From Tropicimonas sp. IMCC6043 (GTDB taxonomy: Bacteria > Pseudomonadota > Alphaproteobacteria > Rhodobacterales > Rhodobacteraceae): 64,000 nt of DNA. The notes below the pieces were generated by a model that had not been told where the DNA came from, ran no database searches, and saw only the letters and a list, made by a program, of their open reading frames with translations. How positions within the stretch are numbered: the first letter of the stretch is position 1; each line of letters begins with the position of its first letter. The stretch covers positions 248,001 to 312,000 of the forward strand of contig NZ_SELO01000001.1 of the NCBI RefSeq assembly GCF_004146235.1, read 5' to 3'. The position numbers were made by a program, and so were the translations under genes. Positions 47,101 to 54,981 of this stretch are shown piece after piece.

Positions 47101-47286
47101 GTCGAACATCGCCTCGTCGCCGATCGTGCCGGTAAGCGAGGTCGACTCTGCGAGGTCGCAGAAGAGCACCGTCATGAAACGGGCCCGCGCGGCGCTGCGC
47201 TCGGTCACCCGCGCGCCGCAGGAAGAGCAGAAGCGCGCGCCGTGCTGCAAGGCAGCGCTGCAGGAGGGGCAGACGGCGGCGTTCAT
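44182..47286 (-). CDS. Class III adenylate/guanylate cyclase with AAA-type ATPase and TPR-like region
   Basis: A 1034-aa multidomain protein. Residues 1-28 hold a zinc ribbon (CPSC, CSSCG). Residues 36-200 are a class III cyclase domain with both metal aspartates (Asp44 in FCDLAEST, Asp88 in YMGDGM) and the NLAARLQ catalytic Asn/Arg, so activity is likely. An ATPase domain follows with Walker A GGYGKT near 250 and Walker B VVLFVEDAHW, then a helical repeat half. Such proteins act as signal-integrating regulators. Its start overlaps the upstream FAD-protein gene by four bases (ATGA). Product nucleotide is not certain. Confidence 0.88.
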   Translation of the reverse strand: MNAAVCPSCSAALQHGARFCSSCGARVTERSAARARFMTVLFCDLAESTSLTGTIGDEAMFDVVNRFREICNAAVIEHGGFVAKYMGDGMLAYFGYPSTLKNSAVPAVHAALEIVRRAGAIPLPGAGVLSASAGVATGWMVVAESDPGAPAGEALAIGGTVNLAARLQAEAGDGEVAVSAETGQRLEGTGVALTPRGARKLRGFAEPVEIWMATPDAATAPVARFVGRARSREQLRELWRSVTDGRVAVVEVTAPGGYGKTALVEAFLRESVDENDILRIACEPHLRDRSFACFRAFVDALAGLGSVETPDERRALLAQWAPEGAVQGLALLYGLDAAQPAPIVRNELVSQALLALLETTISEAPVVLFVEDAHWIDTESAALLSGLPERLAGRPLFILVTRRPEGPETVAEGVVPIRLDRIETESAASLVADLDANGVIPPETRRRIVELAGGVPLYLEHITKAVLERPDRDATQTIPPTMIEALLERFDHVGDLRDLVDAAAVLGAEVRIDVLAAMVGRDEAEISGQLADLIRRGLFVPGGGGTVSFDHALIRDAVMQTLLRARKLQLHDTALAAYRAVAPGRLEAQPVTAATHLMGAGRPAEAIPFLVRAAQLAVTQGEVAEAIRLMDWAEEGLLGITEGPVRDELEMAVKFSRGLALVQQRGFSDASVAEAYRRAMELCLARGRSGESEFQIAWGIWAHYLVRGDVPRGTEMNRRMDEIAAELPELEVLAACAAAPMLCNQGRLAEQEATTHRVRRLYQPHLHRHQAVHYSQDSLEIALLFQIHGRYLAGDLAGWQATLREALDHEAFLELPFLEPYIRIYSHAPYSYALTDFDYRPVLEGAVARAVELGQPFWIAAGAVWLAHERMRNESPTAALADFEAAIAQMDAIGLRLGGAYHRACLARCRADAGDFGSAQQAMGRAMQALEQGGDLLYAPEVHRLRAEIALLQDPAATALAEADLAQADTLAVEAGTRAWSALIAASRARLMAGRAGQVEAEAWLAAELARLTPEGAEAHPAFVTAARAFTDPI

Positions 47287-50261
47287 CGCGCGGGGGACTC
47301 TTTCAGCAGGCGGCGCAGGTCGGCCGACTGCAGCGGGTTGTTGATTGTCGCGTCGCAGGTCAGGAAGACGCCGCCGAAGGGAGATGTCGCGATGTCGGCA
47401 GGCGTGATGTCCCCCAAGGGCAGACCGAGGGCCGGCGAGGAAATCCGGATCGTCATTTCGAGCGGTTGCAGCCGCGCCTGCCCGAGCGAGAAGTCATAGA
47501 CCGAGTATTGCCACTGGCCGAGCTTGTTGCGGGTGACCATGGCCATCTCGAAGCCCGGCCGAACCCGCTCGAAGTTCGCCAGCTCGCGGGCTGGAACCTC
47601 GGCGCCAGCCATCCGGTAGCTGCAGGAAATGATCTCCGCATCCGTGACGGGGTCGCGCACGACGTAGCTGCCGTCCACGTCATCCACTGCCGCCTTTTGC
47701 TTGGGAAAGCCGTAGCCGTAGACCCCGAGCAGGACCGGCAGGGAGGCGTCGAGATAGAGCCGAGTCGGCGTCAGCAACGGCGGCAGGTCCTGCAATTCGG
47801 GATCGCTGTGGCGGACCCAGGGGACGGCGCAGATGAACTCCGAATAATTCATGCCGAACGGCATGAGATTGGGCCGGACATTGCGCTGGCGACCGAAGAG
47901 CAGCGTCACCGGATGCGTGCCCGGCGGCGTCAGAGACTGTTCTGCCGGCTCCAGCCCTGCGGGCAGCATCGCCGCGACCGCAGCGCGCGGGAATGGCAGC
48001 GTGACCGTCGGCCCGGTCGTCTCGGCCATGCCGAAGGCGGCGCTCCAGGGCCAGCCGGAGTTCTGCGGCCGGTAGGAGGTCAAAACCGGCGCGCGGGGCT
48101 TCGGCGCGTTCGATGGCTCGCGCGGGATCGGGTCGGCAAGCTCGCCGATGATCCTCACAGGCTTGCCCGCAAGCCCCGCCGCCGCCCGGAGCCCCGACAT
48201 TGCCGCCGCCTCGACGCAGCCGGCATTGATGCCGGTATAGGTCCAGTCGCCGGCCAGCCAGAGGTTACGGAAGCCGGACCGGTCCGAGCGCAACCGCGCC
48301 GCGGTCGAGCCCGGCACCGAAAGGACGTAGCGCTCGGTCGGCTCGTAATTGGCCCTGAAATACTGCGTCTGCCACATCCCGCCCGCGCCCGGCGATTGCG
48401 TGCTGATCAGCGCGCTCTCGTCGAACTGGCCCGCAGCATCGAAGGCGCCCGGCCAGATCCTGGGGCCGTGATCGTGCATCCAGCGCCGCGACGACTCCAT
48501 CACCGCGGCATGTGCCCGCGCCGGGAAGCCGGTGTCGGTATAGGGCGGAATGACCTCAGGGTCCGCTAGCGGGCCACAGAAATAGGCAATGGACCCTGGC
48601 TCAAGTGCCGTCGGCCAATCCTCGGTGGCCGTGAGATGGGTCATGTCCGCCCAGGTGTTCATGTCGTCGGCATAGGCGGTCAGGATTGAATCGCCATCGG
48701 GCCATTCCAGCGCGTCGACGGTCGGTTTCAACCAGAGTTGCATCGCCTGGGTCGCGGTGGTCTCGACGCGGTCGATCATCCGCCGCCAGGCGGGATCGGC
48801 CGCGATCAGTTCGCCCGCGATCTCTGGCAGCGCGCCGAGGGAGATGCCAAGGATGACCTCGTCGAAATCCTTGCCGAGTTCGAGGGTTCGGGTGCCGACC
48901 GGCGCCCAGTCGGTCCAGGAGCTTTCGAGGTTGATCTTGCGGTCCCTCAGCGCCGCGCCCTCTTCGAGCTGGTCGTAGAACGGTTCGGACGGCCAGCAGT
49001 CGAGCCCATCGACCCGCACGAAGGGCGCGTATTCGCCCGCGGTGACGGTGGCCTGGCGGTCGATGACGATCCGCTCGACCGCCAGTTTCGCGGCATCGAG
49101 CTCCAGCGTCCGCACCTTGTGGAAGAACTCGAACTTCACGCCGCGCGCCTTCAGCGCCTTGTAGTAGGGCGTGAAGATCGTGTCGCCCATGCCGGCGCGC
49201 ATCTTGAAGAAAATGGCCTTCTTGTAGGTGAAGAAGAGCCGCATCGACCCGTGCAGGAAAGTGCCGGCGGCGATCGCCCGGTGCGACGGGTCGGTCCTGC
49301 CATGGCGGAAGCCAAAGGCGTAATCATAGACGGCCCGCACCAACGGGCTGTCGATCGTCTCGGGTTGCGCGCCGTGCCGGGCCAGCCATTGCGAGATCTC
49401 CTCGCCGTCGATCGACTCGAACCCTTCGAGGAGCACGTCGTCTGCGATCATGCCGCGGAGCGCCGCACCGCCGAGATCCAGGATCAGGTAGGCCTTGCGC
49501 ATGTCTGCGGACATCTCCGCGGTGGACATCGTCCCGGCGAAGCTCGCCCGTGCCGTCCGGATATCGCGCTGAACCTGATGCGCGAGCGCCTGGAGCGCCT
49601 CGACATCCTCCGAGGCGACCGCACCCAGATCCCCGGGCAGCGCCCGGGCGAGGCCGTGCAGCCAGTGCAGCGCGGTGGCGCCGAGACTGTCGAGCGTGTC
49701 GTCGATACGCGCACCGATATGCGCGATCACCCGGTCGGGAAGAGCATCGGCCGGATGCTCCGGCTGGTGCGCCGCGAGGGTTTCGGAGTCCAGCAATTCG
49801 CGGAGATAAGCGGCCAGTTCCTGAAGGTAATAGACCGGGCTCAGATAGACATCGTCGGAGCCGGGCACCGCGCTGTTGCCGGCAACCTGCATCGGCCAGA
49901 AACGCCAGCCGCCGGGCGCCGCGTCGCCAAGGGCGATGTTGCCATGCGGAATGAAGGCGTCTTCAAAGGAGAGGAACGTGCCGTCGGCGCCCGCATCCTT
50001 GAGCTCCTTCAGACAGGCCTTCATCTGGGCAATCGCGTTGTCGTAGAAGCCCGACCAGACATGCAGCCCGTGTTCCTCGATCCGCTGGCCCTCGCCGGCG
50101 CGCCGCCCGCTGGCCCCTTTGCCGCCCAGACGCCAGCCGAGCTGATAGACTGTGACCTCGTAGCGCGCCCGCGCCTCCGCGGTTTCGGTGAGCGCGAAGG
50201 CCGCCGTCATGGCACCGACACCGCCGCCGAGAACCGCGACTTTGATCTTCTTCTCTGTCAT
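47283..50261 (-). CDS. FAD amine-oxidase-like protein fused to an acetoacetate-decarboxylase-like domain
   Basis: A 992-aa two-part protein. Residues 1 to about 720 are an FAD/NAD(P)-binding amine-oxidase or phytoene-desaturase-like domain (VAVLGGGVGAMTAAFAL, GWRLGGKGASGR, EEHGLHVWSGFYDN, and the FAD-binding end LWLAGDWTYTGINAGCVEAA). Residues about 755-992 resemble an acetoacetate decarboxylase-fold domain (YSEFICAVPWVR, LLGVYGYGFPKQKA). The start with GGGGAG upstream is preferred to one 20 codons earlier. It is translationally coupled to the downstream cyclase. Substrate unknown; the N-terminal part is closest in style to isoprenoid desaturases. Confidence 0.75.
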   Translation of the reverse strand: MTEKKIKVAVLGGGVGAMTAAFALTETAEARARYEVTVYQLGWRLGGKGASGRRAGEGQRIEEHGLHVWSGFYDNAIAQMKACLKELKDAGADGTFLSFEDAFIPHGNIALGDAAPGGWRFWPMQVAGNSAVPGSDDVYLSPVYYLQELAAYLRELLDSETLAAHQPEHPADALPDRVIAHIGARIDDTLDSLGATALHWLHGLARALPGDLGAVASEDVEALQALAHQVQRDIRTARASFAGTMSTAEMSADMRKAYLILDLGGAALRGMIADDVLLEGFESIDGEEISQWLARHGAQPETIDSPLVRAVYDYAFGFRHGRTDPSHRAIAAGTFLHGSMRLFFTYKKAIFFKMRAGMGDTIFTPYYKALKARGVKFEFFHKVRTLELDAAKLAVERIVIDRQATVTAGEYAPFVRVDGLDCWPSEPFYDQLEEGAALRDRKINLESSWTDWAPVGTRTLELGKDFDEVILGISLGALPEIAGELIAADPAWRRMIDRVETTATQAMQLWLKPTVDALEWPDGDSILTAYADDMNTWADMTHLTATEDWPTALEPGSIAYFCGPLADPEVIPPYTDTGFPARAHAAVMESSRRWMHDHGPRIWPGAFDAAGQFDESALISTQSPGAGGMWQTQYFRANYEPTERYVLSVPGSTAARLRSDRSGFRNLWLAGDWTYTGINAGCVEAAAMSGLRAAAGLAGKPVRIIGELADPIPREPSNAPKPRAPVLTSYRPQNSGWPWSAAFGMAETTGPTVTLPFPRAAVAAMLPAGLEPAEQSLTPPGTHPVTLLFGRQRNVRPNLMPFGMNYSEFICAVPWVRHSDPELQDLPPLLTPTRLYLDASLPVLLGVYGYGFPKQKAAVDDVDGSYVVRDPVTDAEIISCSYRMAGAEVPARELANFERVRPGFEMAMVTRNKLGQWQYSVYDFSLGQARLQPLEMTIRISSPALGLPLGDITPADIATSPFGGVFLTCDATINNPLQSADLRRLLKESPAR

Positions 50262-50712
50262 CCGGCCGCTCCCCGGAAGATCCTTTTGACGTCCACGAAA
50301 ATGATATCCCTGTTCGGCCAACCGACCGCCGTCGGTCGTTCTGCGCCCCGGCCCACGGCATCAGCCTACGCCGGTTTCCCGAGGCCGCACAACCTTGTTT
50401 CCCATACGGCAATTGTGGAAAGCGCGCGCTGGTCCGTCATTCCATCTGGCACCATCATTGCACACAGTATCGGTGTCGGCCGACCTTGGACCGGAGTTCC
50501 CGAACCCTTTGTCAGGGCTCGGCGATGATCCCGCCATCCACCGCGAACACATGGACACGCAGGCGGGCAACGCGGTGCCCGTTGCCGTGATCGTCAAGCT
50601 TGGGACAATTCCGGTAGCGCCGGAGATTGGCAGGCGCATTTGCGTCGGAAAGGTCGACCGTCACGAAGTGCGGCGAGATTGACCCGCGCGAAGGCTCGGA
50701 CCGCATCCTGCG
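50262..50712. other. Intergenic region upstream of the FAD/ADC gene
   Basis: 451 bp without a convincing gene. It includes a palindrome (50321-50336). The part at 50512-50560, read on the minus strand, has a short frame ending VFAVDGGIIAEP that recalls a short-chain dehydrogenase C-terminus, possibly a decayed remnant. Confidence 0.4.
50321..50336. promoter_or_regulatory. Palindrome ACCGAC-N4-GTCGGT upstream of the FAD/ADC gene
   Basis: A perfect 6-bp dyad with a four-base spacer lies 60 bases upstream of the start codon at 50261, in a position suited to a repressor operator. No regulator is encoded next to it, so the partner is unknown. Confidence 0.35.
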
Positions 50713-51753
50713 TCAGTGCGGCCCTGCCCCTTCGGCCATGGCTTCGATTTCATCCAGGGCGGCCGGCAGCAGATCGTTCCGCGCCCTGAAATCGGTGCCG
50801 AGGCTGACGGAGATCAGGTCGATGCCCGCCTCGTGCAGGACCATCGGAACGTTCCGCCGCCGCCCCAGGTCGCACAGGGGCACCAGCCCGAAGGGCACGT
50901 CCTCGACGACATAACGCGTCGCGAGCGTCGTCGGCCCAAGCGACCCACGGCCGAGGGCCACGACCTGTCGGGCCAGATCGTGCATGCTTTCACCCGTGAT
51001 TTCCGGGAAAGTCAGCCGGAAATGGTCCTGCACGCTGCGCACCTCGAAGCCGAGATCCCGGGCGAGCGCGAGCCGCTCGAGGTCGAGCCGTTCGATCAGC
51101 CGGCCCACGGCCGGGGTGATGCCGCGGTAATTTTCCCACGCCTCTCCCGTCTCGATCCGCGTCAGGTTGCCGAGCGTGTTGGCGAGGTGAACTTCCGGAT
51201 TGAGATTGCTCAGGCCGATGGCGAGCGGGCTGGGGATCGGCCGGAACACGTCGCCGAAGAGCGACTGACACAGCGCGACCGCTTCGGCAGGGTCATCGAA
51301 CCCGGCCGAGGCCATGTCGATCGTGCCCCGCAAGGTCCCGACGCGGATGCCCTCCGGCGTCCGGTGCGCGGTCGCGACCGTCGTCGACCAGGAAACGCAC
51401 CGCGCCTCCCTGCCCTCCATGCGGAGACGGCGCGCGAGATAGAAGGAGGCGAAGGAGAGTTCCGCGCTGAAGATGACGGTCTGAGAGGGTTCCAGAGCTG
51501 TCGCGATGGCGTCGAGAACGGCGCGGGTTCCGGTCGCCTGTCGGGCGAGGATCATCGCCTCTGCGTGCTCCACGGCCTCCGCCAGCGTCGCGGCCTGCGG
51601 GACCGTCGCGCGGGTCTCGATCGCCCCGTAAAACCGGGTGTCGGGCGAGGGCCTGTGAGCCTCAGAGAACAGTCGCACATCGTGCCCGGCCTGCATCAGG
51701 AGCACCGCGTAGGTCAGCCCGACCGGCCCCCCGCCAATCACCGAAACCTTCAT
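50713..51753 (-). CDS. Opine (octopine/nopaline) dehydrogenase-family NAD(P)-binding protein
   Basis: A 346-aa protein with an N-terminal Rossmann fold (VSVIGGGPVGLTYAVLLMQAGHDV) and the C-terminal opine-dehydrogenase helical domain (SNLNPEVHLANTLGN, then ENYRGITPAVGRLIERLDLERLALA), where the conserved His is likely catalytic. Such enzymes reductively join amino acids and 2-oxo acids, or oxidise the opines. It is the last gene of the leftward set with tctCBA, 68 bases after tctA, so it may act on the imported carboxylate. Ketopantoate reductase is the alternative fold relative. Confidence 0.75.
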   Translation of the reverse strand: MKVSVIGGGPVGLTYAVLLMQAGHDVRLFSEAHRPSPDTRFYGAIETRATVPQAATLAEAVEHAEAMILARQATGTRAVLDAIATALEPSQTVIFSAELSFASFYLARRLRMEGREARCVSWSTTVATAHRTPEGIRVGTLRGTIDMASAGFDDPAEAVALCQSLFGDVFRPIPSPLAIGLSNLNPEVHLANTLGNLTRIETGEAWENYRGITPAVGRLIERLDLERLALARDLGFEVRSVQDHFRLTFPEITGESMHDLARQVVALGRGSLGPTTLATRYVVEDVPFGLVPLCDLGRRRNVPMVLHEAGIDLISVSLGTDFRARNDLLPAALDEIEAMAEGAGPH

Positions 51754-51821
51754 GATGTATCCCCCGAAAGCCTGCGCAAATCGGCCGCCCCGGATGCCGG
51801 GGCGGCCGCCTTCTCACCCGG

Positions 51822-53345
51822 TCAATGCGCCGCCGGGGTTTCCGCAGTGCCGGCCAGTTTCCGGCGCAGCATGCCGATCAGCGGCAGCGACATGATCAGC
51901 AGGCTGAGGCCGGCAAGCAGCATCGAGAGCGGGTTGTGCAAGAGCGACCACCAGTCACCCTGGTTGATCAGCAGCGTCAGCCGCAGATTGTGCTCGGCCA
52001 TGTCACCCAGGATCAGACCCAGGACGATGGGTGCCAGCGGGAAATGCAGGCGGTTGAGCAGGTATCCGAAGATCCCGAGGCCGAACATCAGCCACACGTT
52101 GAACATGCTGCTGCTGAGCGCGTAGATCCCCACGAAAGTCAGGCAGAGGATCATCGGAGCCAGCACCGGCTGCGGCAGGCGCATCACCTGGGCAAAGACC
52201 CGCGTGGCGACATTGCCGCCAAGGGTGAAGAGCAGCAGCGAGGTCAGCAGCATCTGCCACATGAAGCCAAAGACGATGTCCGGCGTATCGCGAAAGAGCT
52301 GCGGACCGGGCTGCAGGCCATGCACCAGGAGACCGGCGAGGATCACCGCGGAGACACCACTGCCCGGCACGCCGAGCACCAGCGCAGGGATCATCGCGGC
52401 GGCGTTGTCGGCGTTGTTTCCGCACTCGGCGGCGGCGATCCCGAGGGGGTTCCCCTTGCCGAAACTCTCCGGCTCCTTCGATACCCGCTTGGTCTCGTTA
52501 TAGGCGATGAAGGCCGCCATGGAGCCGCCGGTGGCGGGCAGGATGCCGACCCAGATGCCGATCGCGCTGCTGCGCAGCCAGGTCGGCACGAAGGACCAGA
52601 AGTTCCGGCTGAGGCTGTCCTCGGGGCGCGACTTGAAATCCGAAAGCTGATAGCCGCGCACGACACCCTTCTCGATCATCCGGATCGCCGGCGGGATGGC
52701 GTAGAGTCCGGTGAGGATGATGAGGAGGTTGATCCCGTCGATCAGGTATTTCTGATCCCAGGTCAGCCGCTGGTGTCCCGTCATCACGTCCGAGCCCACG
52801 GAACCCAGGATGAGGCCGATACAGCCGGCAATGATGCCCTTGACCGGATCCTTGCCGAGGAGGATGGCGATCGTCGACATGCCGAAGATGGCGACCCAGA
52901 AATACTCGGCCGGACCGAAGAGCAGCGTCACCTTGACCAGCGGCGGCGCAAAGAGCATCAGCGACACGGCAGAGAACGCGCCGCCGATCGCGGACGACCA
53001 GCAGGCGATCTTGAGCGCATAGCCGGCGCGCCCCTCCTGGGCCATCGGGTAGCCGTCGAAGGTGGTCACGATCGACGGCGGCGTACCGGGGATGTTCAGC
53101 AGGATCGCGGGAATCGCGCCGCCATACATGGCGCCATTGTAGATCCCCGCCATCAGGCCGAGCGCCACGAGCGGTTGCAGCGAGAATGTCAGCGGGATGA
53201 GCACGGCGATGGCAAGCGTCGCCGTCAGGCCCGGCAGCGAGCCCACGATCATGCCGGTCAGGACACCGACGACCATACCGAGGATGTTCGGCCATTCCAG
53301 CACGACAGGCAGCGCGTGAAGGATGGGCAGAAAGAGGTCAAGCAT
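51822..53345 (-). CDS. tctA: Tripartite tricarboxylate transporter large membrane subunit TctA
   Basis: A 507-aa integral membrane protein of the TctA family with the typical GLMAGIYNGAMYGGAIPAILLNIPGTPPS motif region near 60-90 and about 11-12 helices. It forms the carrier with TctB and receives substrate from the periplasmic TctC. The start overlaps the tctB end by eight bases. Substrate is a carboxylate of unknown type. Confidence 0.94.
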   Translation of the reverse strand: MLDLFLPILHALPVVLEWPNILGMVVGVLTGMIVGSLPGLTATLAIAVLIPLTFSLQPLVALGLMAGIYNGAMYGGAIPAILLNIPGTPPSIVTTFDGYPMAQEGRAGYALKIACWSSAIGGAFSAVSLMLFAPPLVKVTLLFGPAEYFWVAIFGMSTIAILLGKDPVKGIIAGCIGLILGSVGSDVMTGHQRLTWDQKYLIDGINLLIILTGLYAIPPAIRMIEKGVVRGYQLSDFKSRPEDSLSRNFWSFVPTWLRSSAIGIWVGILPATGGSMAAFIAYNETKRVSKEPESFGKGNPLGIAAAECGNNADNAAAMIPALVLGVPGSGVSAVILAGLLVHGLQPGPQLFRDTPDIVFGFMWQMLLTSLLLFTLGGNVATRVFAQVMRLPQPVLAPMILCLTFVGIYALSSSMFNVWLMFGLGIFGYLLNRLHFPLAPIVLGLILGDMAEHNLRLTLLINQGDWWSLLHNPLSMLLAGLSLLIMSLPLIGMLRRKLAGTAETPAAH

Positions 53346-53838
53346 GGATGACGTCTCCCGCGGGGACCGACATGACTGTGGCGCTCTGGAAGAACTCCTC
53401 GGGAAGCGGTCGGTTGAACAGAAGGCCGAAGACGGCATAGACGAAGATGCAGAAGGCGAGCGTCGCAGCGAGGAGCGCGCGCCAGGAGCGGTATTCCGCG
53501 AATGCCGCCGCGACGATGATGAACAACGCGCTGGCCGTGTAGTATCCGAGTGTCTCCACGATCAGGAGATACCCCGCGAAGAGAGCCAGTCCGCCGACCA
53601 TCCGCTTGGGGTTGATCGAGAAATGCCAGGTCTCGATCTCTGCGCCCTGAGCGCGCTGAGATGCCCCCGTCAACGACCGGATCATCATGATGACTGTCGC
53701 CACGGCCATGACCGTCAGGACCATTTCCGGGAACAGCTTGGCGTCTTCCGGAAGGCCGCTGAGATTCTGCCAGGCAAACAGGGTGGCGAGCAGAAGGAGG
53801 GTTCCGACTACCAGTTCCGTGATTTTATAGCGCATCAC
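53338..53838 (-). CDS. tctB: Tripartite tricarboxylate transporter small membrane subunit TctB
   Basis: A 166-aa protein with four hydrophobic segments (VGTLLLLATLFAW, MVLTVMAVATVIMM, MVGGLALFAGYLLIV, ALFIIVAAAFAEY), the TctB layout. Between tctC and tctA in the usual order. Confidence 0.9.
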   Translation of the reverse strand: MMRYKITELVVGTLLLLATLFAWQNLSGLPEDAKLFPEMVLTVMAVATVIMMIRSLTGASQRAQGAEIETWHFSINPKRMVGGLALFAGYLLIVETLGYYTASALFIIVAAAFAEYRSWRALLAATLAFCIFVYAVFGLLFNRPLPEEFFQSATVMSVPAGDVIHA

Positions 53839-53910
53839 TCATTTCACCTTGTGAGGTCAGCGGCCGGCGCAAGCGGGCACCGGCCGCAGCGTGCATGTCG
53901 AGAGCGAGGC

Positions 53911-54882
53911 TTATTTGACCCAGGGGTCGATTTCCCACGCCTTGTCGAGCGCCGTGCTGGTGTTGGTGAGGAACTCGCCATAGGCCGCCGGATCGAGATA
54001 GGCCAGCGGCGCGCCGGCGGATTCCGCCTTGGCGATATACTCGGGATCTTCCATCGCCTTGGCGACAGCACCGGCGATAACGGCGACGATCTCGTCGGGG
54101 GTGCCGGCCGGGAAGGCGAGACCGCGAGACGAGCCGGAAATGACCTCCACGCCCTGCTCCCGGAAGGTCGGCACATCCGGCGCGGACGCGGCGCGTTCCG
54201 CGGACATCACGCCGAGGATCCGGATATCGCCTTCATCCGCATAGTCGGTCGCCTCGGAAAGGTTGAAGGCGGCGACCGGGATATGTCCGCCGAGCAGCGC
54301 CGTGCGCAGCGGTGCCGTCGCGCCGAAGGGCACGTGGTTGAACTTGGACTCGGTCTCGGCCTGAACCTGCTGGATCGCGAGATGTTCGCTGGATCCGACA
54401 GACCCGCTGGTGCCGATCGGGAGCGCGCCCGGATTGGCCTTACCGAACTCGATGAGATCGCCGAGGGTCTCGAACTGGCTGTCGCTGCGGACCGCGAAGA
54501 TGCCGGGATCATAGACGAGGTTGGCCACCGGGGCGAAGCTCTCCGGGCTGTATGCGGTCTCGCGCGTGTAGGAATAGGCGAACATCGCGGGCAGGTTTAT
54601 GAAGCCGAGCGTGTAGCCATCCGGCTCGGACGCTGCCAGCAGGGAGAACCCGACCTCGCCGCCGGCGCCGGGCTTGTTGAGGATCACCAGATCGGCCCCG
54701 AGATACTTCTCGATGAACGGCTCGATGGTGCGCGCAGCCACATCGGTGCCGCCGCCGGGATTGAAGGCAACGATCACGTCAATGGGCTGTTCCGGGTATT
54801 CGGCCAGCGCCGGGGCTGCCAGCATTCCGGCGGCCATCAGACCGGCGACGAGGCTGCGGCCAAGTGCATACGGGGTCTTCAT
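53911..54882 (-). CDS. tctC: Tripartite tricarboxylate transporter periplasmic binding protein TctC
   Basis: A 323-aa Bug-family solute receptor with a signal peptide (SLVAGLMAAGMLAAPALA) and the conserved IDVIVAFNPGGGTDVAARTI and ILNKPGAGGEVG blocks that bind the substrate carboxylate. First of the three tct genes, 99 bases after the monooxygenase gene, so possibly read from the same promoter. Confidence 0.93.
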   Translation of the reverse strand: MKTPYALGRSLVAGLMAAGMLAAPALAEYPEQPIDVIVAFNPGGGTDVAARTIEPFIEKYLGADLVILNKPGAGGEVGFSLLAASEPDGYTLGFINLPAMFAYSYTRETAYSPESFAPVANLVYDPGIFAVRSDSQFETLGDLIEFGKANPGALPIGTSGSVGSSEHLAIQQVQAETESKFNHVPFGATAPLRTALLGGHIPVAAFNLSEATDYADEGDIRILGVMSAERAASAPDVPTFREQGVEVISGSSRGLAFPAGTPDEIVAVIAGAVAKAMEDPEYIAKAESAGAPLAYLDPAAYGEFLTNTSTALDKAWEIDPWVK

Positions 54883-54981
54883 GTGGGTCTCCTTTGAGTT
54901 GGATCAGTGGATGTCGTCACGGGGCGGTTTGGTCCGCCCGCTATTGTTTTGGGCTGTTCGGTTATCGTTCAGGCAGTTGTC

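Noticed and set aside
50512-50706. A minus-strand 64-codon frame ending in a short-chain-dehydrogenase-like VDGG tail
   Set aside because: Only the last dozen residues look family-like and no NAD-binding start or catalytic YxxxK is nearby; too weak to list as a pseudogene.
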